A stretch of DNA of 64,000 nt, from contig NZ_QORI02000007.1 of assembly GCF_003325755.1 (NCBI RefSeq), positions 1 to 64,000 on the forward strand, given 5' to 3'. The notes below the pieces were generated by a model, which ran no database searches, was not told where the DNA came from, and saw nothing but the letters and a program-made list of their open reading frames with translations. Position 1 is the first letter of the stretch; the number at the start of each line of letters is the position of its first letter. Below, one piece after another: positions 59,164-64,000 of the stretch. The position numbers were made by a program, and so were the translations under genes. The stretch is from Pseudomonas sp. SST3. Its GTDB lineage: Bacteria; Pseudomonadota; Gammaproteobacteria; Pseudomonadales; Pseudomonadaceae.

Positions 59164-60636
59164 ATGGTCCTCTGGATTCGAGACCTTTCCCTGAAGTACA
59201 AATTCTGGGCGCTGAACATGGTGACCTTTGTCACCACCCTGCTGCTGGTGCTTTTCGCCTTGCAGCTGGAACAGCAGTCGCGCAGCCTGGATGCACAAAC
59301 TGAAGCTCAGGCGCTTGCCAGCGTGCTGCAGAGCTGGCCGGAGGGCGGCGCACTTCCGCAAAGCTCTTCCCTGGTGGCGCTCTCGCCGGGTCAGAAGCTG
59401 ACTATCGACCACCGCAGCATTACTGCTGGCGACGGTTGGACTGAGGTCGATCATGACCGTTTTCTGGCCACCACACCGGTTGTGGGTGTGCAGTGGATCA
59501 CCCGGCCAGGCGGAAAAAAGCTTGCCGTTCTGGCGCGAGCGCCCAGTGTCCGGCAGCTACTGATTGAGCACTTCTTCAGCTATGCGCTGGCTGTAGCGGT
59601 GCTGATGGTGGCGCTGCTGGCAGCCTCGCAAGTGATGATTCGTTTCCTGTTAAGCCACCTTAATACACTCAAGGACGTCATGCTGCATGTGGAGCGCAGT
59701 GGTGATCTGTCCGCCCGCGTGCCGCTGGACAGTCGCGACGAAGTCGGACAGATGGCCGGCGCCTTTAACGCAATGCAGGCCGGTTACCAGCGCATCGTCA
59801 GTACCGTAACCCAGGCTGCGACACGCCTGGACAGCGGCGCCAGTGCGCTGGCTGCGAGCCTTGGTGGCGTTCGCCAAGGCATGCTCGAGCAGAAAAGCGA
59901 AACCGATCAGGCCGCTACGGCGATCAATGAGATGACCGCGACCGTCCACCACATCGCCGACCACGCACGCGAAACACGCGACCAGTCGCAGCATGCCGAC
60001 CGTCTCGCCGGAGACGGCCACAGCGTCGTAGCGCGGGTGGAACGTTCCATATCCAACCTGTCTCAAGGCGTGCAGCAAACCGCTGAGACGATCGGCCAGC
60101 TCGCGGCCGACAGCCAGAAGATTAACGGTGTCGTCAGTGTCATTCACAGCATCGCCGAGCAGACCAACCTGCTGGCGTTGAACGCAGCCATCGAAGCGGC
60201 CCGCGCAGGGGAGATGGGGCGCGGCTTCGCGGTCGTTGCCGATGAGGTACGCAACCTCGCTAAACGTGTTCAGGTTTCAACGGACGAAATCACCCAGATG
60301 ATTGGCGGCCTGCAGGCCATGACCCGTGACGCAGTGGAGTTCATGCAGGAAAGCTCGCTGAAGGCCGACGATTGCGTAAGCGAGGCCCGCGAGGCCGGGC
60401 AGGCATTGGAGGCGATCACCGCAGCAGTAGCGCAGATGCGCGAGAGCAATACGCAGATCGCCGTTGCCGCCGAACAGCAAAGCGGCGTGGCCGAAGAACT
60501 CAACCGCTCGGTCACGGGCATTCGTGACGTCACCGAACAGACGGTCACACAGACCGAAGCATCCGCGACCACAAGTACGGAGCTGGCTGCGCTCTCGGCT
60601 GAACTGAGCAAAGCGATTCAACAGTTCAAGCTGTGA
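59164..60636 (+). CDS. Methyl-accepting chemotaxis protein
   Basis: A 490-residue receptor. TM1 is [20 protein letters not shown] (about 14-33), then a small periplasmic domain (about 100 residues, no recognisable sensor fold), TM2 [19 protein letters not shown], a HAMP region, and a cytoplasmic signalling hairpin with the tip [20 protein letters not shown]. It is an orphan receptor: no che genes lie in the window. Ligand unknown. Confidence 0.93.
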   Translation: MVLWIRDLSLKYKFWALNMVTFVTTLLLVLFALQLEQQSRSLDAQTEAQALASVLQSWPEGGALPQSSSLVALSPGQKLTIDHRSITAGDGWTEVDHDRFLATTPVVGVQWITRPGGKKLAVLARAPSVRQLLIEHFFSYALAVAVLMVALLAASQVMIRFLLSHLNTLKDVMLHVERSGDLSARVPLDSRDEVGQMAGAFNAMQAGYQRIVSTVTQAATRLDSGASALAASLGGVRQGMLEQKSETDQAATAINEMTATVHHIADHARETRDQSQHADRLAGDGHSVVARVERSISNLSQGVQQTAETIGQLAADSQKINGVVSVIHSIAEQTNLLALNAAIEAARAGEMGRGFAVVADEVRNLAKRVQVSTDEITQMIGGLQAMTRDAVEFMQESSLKADDCVSEAREAGQALEAITAAVAQMRESNTQIAVAAEQQSGVAEELNRSVTGIRDVTEQTVTQTEASATTSTELAALSAELSKAIQQFKL

Positions 60637-60726
60637 GTCGAGCACGTCGACGGGCGCTGGGCCGGCTTGACCACTTGCGCTCTACGTGCCGGCGGTCTTA
60701 GACGAACTCGAGCTGCAAATCGCCGT

Positions 60727-61524
60727 TCAGCCGAAGACCGTCACAGTCTGGCGGCTCAAGGCCACCAGCTCACCCTCGGCGCTCCAGAGCGCGGCAGCGC
60801 AATGGCCGTAGCCATCCTGGGCGTGCTCGATCACCGCTCGGTACCGGCACCAATCATGGGTATCGATCTGCGGTACCGGCTGGATGAACTCGATGGTCCA
60901 TGTCAGCGAGCTGCCCGGCGCGAAACTCTTCAGATGCGACAGCACCGCTGGCGGCCAGGCGTCTACCAGCGCCAGCAGATGCGAGACGGTCACAGGCTCG
61001 CGCTCGACCTCGCCGCGCAACCGTACCCAGCCGCCCATCTCGCGTGAAGTATTGCCGGAAAACGGCATTCCACCGATCCCCCAACGCATCGCCAGATAAC
61101 GTGTGAACTCCGGCGCTACGCCCGGCACATAGGGTAGCTCCTGGCACTCTTCCACGGATGGCATTACCGGAGCCGGTTCCGCGGCCACCCGAATCGCCGA
61201 GTCCCTGGCTGCACCGAAACTGCCTTGGATGATGGTCACCACCTGACCATTCTGCACAGCCCGCCCGAGTACCTGGCTCACGGCCTTCCCCTCGCGCAGC
61301 ACTTCAGCCTCGAAACTGACCGGGGTATCGACCAGCAAGGGACCGACGAAGGTTATGGCCAGAGAACGCACCGGACGGCCGTCTGGCACCTGAGCCTGCA
61401 TGGCCTCGTGTACAAGCGCTGCAACCACCCCGCCAAAGCCGGCACGGCCCTGGCCCCAGGTGGCAGGCACGGTAACGTTCGCAGGATTGTCACGAACGGC
61501 GTTGATCAGTTCGGAGAAAGTCAT
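60727..61524 (-). CDS. Acyl-CoA thioesterase-like protein (double hot-dog)
   Basis: A 265-residue protein of the TesB-like double hot-dog family: NVTVPATWGQGRAGFGGVVA near the N-terminus, RSLAITFVGPLLVDTPVSFE, and a C-terminal YGHCAAALWSAEGELVALSR. The last motif is common in acyl-CoA thioesterases of this group. ATG 61524 (MTFSELINAV) is used. Substrate unknown. Confidence 0.85.
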   Translation of the reverse strand: MTFSELINAVRDNPANVTVPATWGQGRAGFGGVVAALVHEAMQAQVPDGRPVRSLAITFVGPLLVDTPVSFEAEVLREGKAVSQVLGRAVQNGQVVTIIQGSFGAARDSAIRVAAEPAPVMPSVEECQELPYVPGVAPEFTRYLAMRWGIGGMPFSGNTSREMGGWVRLRGEVEREPVTVSHLLALVDAWPPAVLSHLKSFAPGSSLTWTIEFIQPVPQIDTHDWCRYRAVIEHAQDGYGHCAAALWSAEGELVALSRQTVTVFG

Positions 61525-61621
61525 GCCCACCTCGGATTGTTTTTATGGTTTGCCATCTTAGCGTCGGCGCATCGTTAGGGGGCGCAACTGGGCTTCGGTG
61601 ATAGCGCACCATCGCATATAG

Positions 61622-63640
61622 CTATCGCTCATCGGGAACAGCTTTCGGCTCCCAGCGAGCACCGGATCGCCATGGCAGCTGGCGCCGCAGCCTGGCAAAC
61701 GACGCTTGCAGTTCGCCCTTGCCCGACGGCCGATCAGCGTAACGCGCCAGTTCGTAGAGACGCGCAAACTCACGAATCGATTCAGCGCTTGCCGGGAGCA
61801 GAGCCGCCGCCCGTTCGGCGAAGTCCCGTGCACCTTCGCTCGCCTGGCGCTCGATGCCCTGACGTGCAAGCAATCGCTCGAAGCGCCGGAATAAACGTAC
61901 CAGTGGATCTCGTTCGCGTCGCCATGGCTTCAACACGATGACGGCCAATACTGCCATCAGCAGCGCCCCAGTCAGGACTGTCAGCAATCCAAGCTTGCGC
62001 GCGTCGAGCTTGCCAAACAGCTCTTTCAATACATCCAGCTGGCGCTCGCCCTGATAGCCAAGTACCCAACGCTGCCAGCCGTAGTTCAGATTATCCCAGC
62101 CGAATCGCAGCTGATTCAGCCAGCCGATGTCACGATAACGCCGCAACGCCAGCGGAGAATCGTCAAGAAGCTCATCTTCGTCGGAAAGCGCTTCCTCCAG
62201 TCCCTGCTCGATGCGCTCGGGCGCAACCTGAAACGTCGGGTCGATTGCGATCCAACCTTGATCCGCGCGCCAGTATTCGACCCAGGCGTGGGCGTCGAGC
62301 TGACGAACGGACAGATAATTACCCGATGGATTGATCTCCCCGCCCTGATAGCCCGCAACCACCCGGGCAGGTATGCCGGCGGCACGCAGCATGAACGTCA
62401 TCGCGCCCGCGTAGTGAATACAGAAGCCGTTCAGCGTATCGAACAGAAAGCCATCGACGATATCGGCCCCCACCGATGATGGTTTCAGCGTGTAGCGGTA
62501 TGGCTGCTGGTTGAAATGCCGCAAAAGCGCCTGCACGAGATTTGCCGGATTCGGATATTCGCGGCGCAACGTTTCTGCCCAGGCGCGGCTGCGAGGGTTG
62601 CCCTGCGCGGGAAGCTGCAAGGCGCGCTCCAGCGTGGCAGGCGGAGCGCCTGGTTCGCGCAACGATTCAGGCCAGGAGGTCGCCTGATACAGCAAAGCCT
62701 GATCGATCGGGCGGGTACGCTGCAGATGGAAATCGGTCATCAGCCGCACGTCACTCGCTTCGACCTGCGGCACATCCAGGGCGTACAACCACGGGCGACC
62801 ACTGGGCTGCATGACCACACTGTACTGCACCGGTGTGCCTCTCGGCGTCCAATCAGGCGCCTGCGGAACCTGTGAGGCAAGCGATTGTGACCAGCGCCGA
62901 CCATCGAAGCGTTCGAAGGTTACAGCCCGCCAGTACAGCCGATCCCGCTCGGGAATCGGGCCTTCGAAACTCGCTCTGAATGCCAATTGGGAGGACCGGC
63001 TCAACTCGGCAATATCACCGGGAGACATGCTGTCAGACAGACCGGTAACGCCGCGGTCGCTTGGCTGTGGCAACGACCAGAGCGGCCCCAGCCGCGGAAA
63101 CAGTACGAACAGAACGAGCATCAGCGGGATCGCCTGCATTAACAGCGAGCCCGCCAAACGCAGCGTTGGCCAGGGGTGGGTGCCGGCGGCACTCTGCTGC
63201 AAGCCGATCATTGCCGCCAGCAAAGCGGTGACTGGCAGAAGGCTGTAAAGCCCGGCCGGCAGGCTGTCGTAGAACAGGTAGCTCGTGGTCACGGCGAAAA
63301 AACCGAGGAAAATCAGCACCCAGGCATCGCGGCGACTGCGCATCTCCACCAGTTTCAGAATGAACGCGGCGATCAGCAGCACAACGCCGGCGTCGAGTCC
63401 GATCAGGCTGCCGCGCGACAGGTACACGCCGCACCCCACACCGATCATCATCAATGCCTTCAACCAGCTGCGTGGGTAGCGGGCGTGCATTCGAAAGATC
63501 TGTACCCGCCAGATGGCGCAGACCAGCCAGAGGCCGATAATCCACAACGGCAAGTGGCCAAGATGCGGCAGGATCACCAATACCTGCGCTATCAGCAGCC
63601 AGATCAGCCCGTTGCGAGGAATCATCGGGACAGCGCTCAT
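61622..63640 (-). CDS. tgpA: Transglutaminase-like membrane protein TgpA
   Basis: A 672-residue inner-membrane protein with about six N-terminal helices (LIWLLIAQVLVILPHL onward), a periplasmic transglutaminase-like domain and one C-terminal helix (LGLLTVLTGALLMAVLAVIV) followed by a cytoplasmic DUF4129-like tail. The catalytic triad is visible: Cys near 404 in GFCIHYAG, His near 448 in DAHAWVEYW, Asp near 464 in AIDPTF. It is essential in P. aeruginosa. Its start overlaps the stop of the DUF58 gene by 4 nt. Confidence 0.94.
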   Translation of the reverse strand: MSAVPMIPRNGLIWLLIAQVLVILPHLGHLPLWIIGLWLVCAIWRVQIFRMHARYPRSWLKALMMIGVGCGVYLSRGSLIGLDAGVVLLIAAFILKLVEMRSRRDAWVLIFLGFFAVTTSYLFYDSLPAGLYSLLPVTALLAAMIGLQQSAAGTHPWPTLRLAGSLLMQAIPLMLVLFVLFPRLGPLWSLPQPSDRGVTGLSDSMSPGDIAELSRSSQLAFRASFEGPIPERDRLYWRAVTFERFDGRRWSQSLASQVPQAPDWTPRGTPVQYSVVMQPSGRPWLYALDVPQVEASDVRLMTDFHLQRTRPIDQALLYQATSWPESLREPGAPPATLERALQLPAQGNPRSRAWAETLRREYPNPANLVQALLRHFNQQPYRYTLKPSSVGADIVDGFLFDTLNGFCIHYAGAMTFMLRAAGIPARVVAGYQGGEINPSGNYLSVRQLDAHAWVEYWRADQGWIAIDPTFQVAPERIEQGLEEALSDEDELLDDSPLALRRYRDIGWLNQLRFGWDNLNYGWQRWVLGYQGERQLDVLKELFGKLDARKLGLLTVLTGALLMAVLAVIVLKPWRRERDPLVRLFRRFERLLARQGIERQASEGARDFAERAAALLPASAESIREFARLYELARYADRPSGKGELQASFARLRRQLPWRSGARWEPKAVPDER

Positions 63641-64000
63641 CGACTGCCCTCCCGCTCCAGACCAAATACCGCGAGTTCACGCAGGCAGCGGTTACGGTGA
63701 TCGACGCCGATATCCGGGCCGATAACGCTCTCATCAACACGCAAGGCGAACGGTTGCTGCCGTGCGGACAGCTCGACGACCCAATGGCAAAGCAGCGAAA
63801 GACGAGCTTCGATATCGCCATCCAGCGCTTCGAGATCAAGCAGGGGTTCCTGCCCGAGCAGCGCGGTGAAATCCTTGACCAACAGGCCTTGGCCCCGGGA
63901 ATAAGCCTTCCAGTTGAGGCGTCGCCTCGAGTCGCCCGGCTGCCAAGGTTTCAGGCCTTGATAATCATCGATGCCGGCGCCCGAAGCCCGGGTGCCCTCG
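63637..64000 (-). CDS. DUF58 domain protein, 5' end beyond window
   Basis: The C-terminal 120 codons or so, with the family signature DDYQGLKPWQPGDSRRRLNW followed by KAYSRGQGLLVKDF. DUF58 proteins stand next to MoxR ATPase and TgpA genes, and the 4-nt overlap with tgpA supports cotranscription. The function is not known; the pair is thought to act in cell-envelope processes. Confidence 0.9.
   Translation of the reverse strand, partial: EGTRASGAGIDDYQGLKPWQPGDSRRRLNWKAYSRGQGLLVKDFTALLGQEPLLDLEALDGDIEARLSLLCHWVVELSARQQPFALRVDESVIGPDIGVDHRNRCLRELAVFGLEREGSR

Overview
The window is a chromosomal segment of a gamma-proteobacterial Pseudomonas, most likely of the stutzeri/mendocina-like branch. 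The evidence is a GC-rich Pseudomonas core: oprF-sigX-cmpX-crfX-cmaX, oprI, an lipA/lif secreted-lipase pair, cysH/cysB and thrH. From memory, the order runs parallel to two PAO1 blocks (about PA1750-PA1796 and PA2853-PA2874) that are joined here. This species call rests on gene content and order read by eye; no database search was run.

Layout. 1-2300: a degraded mobile region at the 3' side of a tRNA cluster (IS66-type end, AraC regulator, internally deleted integrase). 2318-2632: tRNA-Leu, tRNA-His, tRNA-Arg, then folD. 3861-11881: a glycerol-type (GlpSTPQUV-like) ABC importer operon, transcribed leftward, and a divergent sigma-54 activator. A clear -24/-12 promoter and a helically phased operator array lie between them. 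12017-21830: housekeeping genes cysS, glnS, ppiB, lpxH, miaE, a tandem universal stress protein, a DUF1289 protein and acnB. 22031-26476: the envelope-stress cluster oprF, sigX, cmpX, crfX, cmaX and rraA. 26689-30463: divergent ppsA/ppsR. 30610-37396: a methylcitrate (propionate) operon prpR-prpB-prpC-acnD-prpF without prpD. 37673-40727: a retropepsin-like protease / membrane protein / ATP-grasp trio. 40775-47865: pabB, thrH, cysH, cysB, a panE-like gene, a DAHP synthase and a GNAT protein. 48283-59065: oprI, an L,D-transpeptidase, tesA, an ABC/FtsX pair, greB, lipA-lif, mltF and a TatD hydrolase. 59164-64000: a chemoreceptor, a thioesterase, tgpA and the 3' part of a DUF58 gene.

How the genes work together. 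Propionyl-CoA carbon enters the methylcitrate cycle (PrpC, AcnD/PrpF, PrpB) to give pyruvate and succinate. The adjacent ppsA/ppsR pair controls pyruvate to PEP, and PEP is a substrate of the DAHP synthase feeding chorismate, PabB and folate (FolD). Envelope genes (OprF, OprI, L,D-transpeptidase, LpxH, MltF) are frequent. LipA needs its foldase Lif and appears to be driven from a sigma-54 promoter.

Most notable observations: (1) the importer's two ATPases carry complementary losses (one lacks the LSGGQ signature, the other the H-loop His), predicting one canonical and one degenerate ATP site; (2) seven TGTTCA/TGAACA half-sites about 10 bp apart upstream of a near-consensus sigma-54 promoter; (3) a 1-nt frameshift that replaces the C-terminus of the importer's binding protein; (4) a 141-bp symmetric palindromic element between glnS and ppiB, and a nested-hairpin leader in front of acnB. 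I found no CRISPR array, phage structural genes, rRNA or toxin-antitoxin pair.
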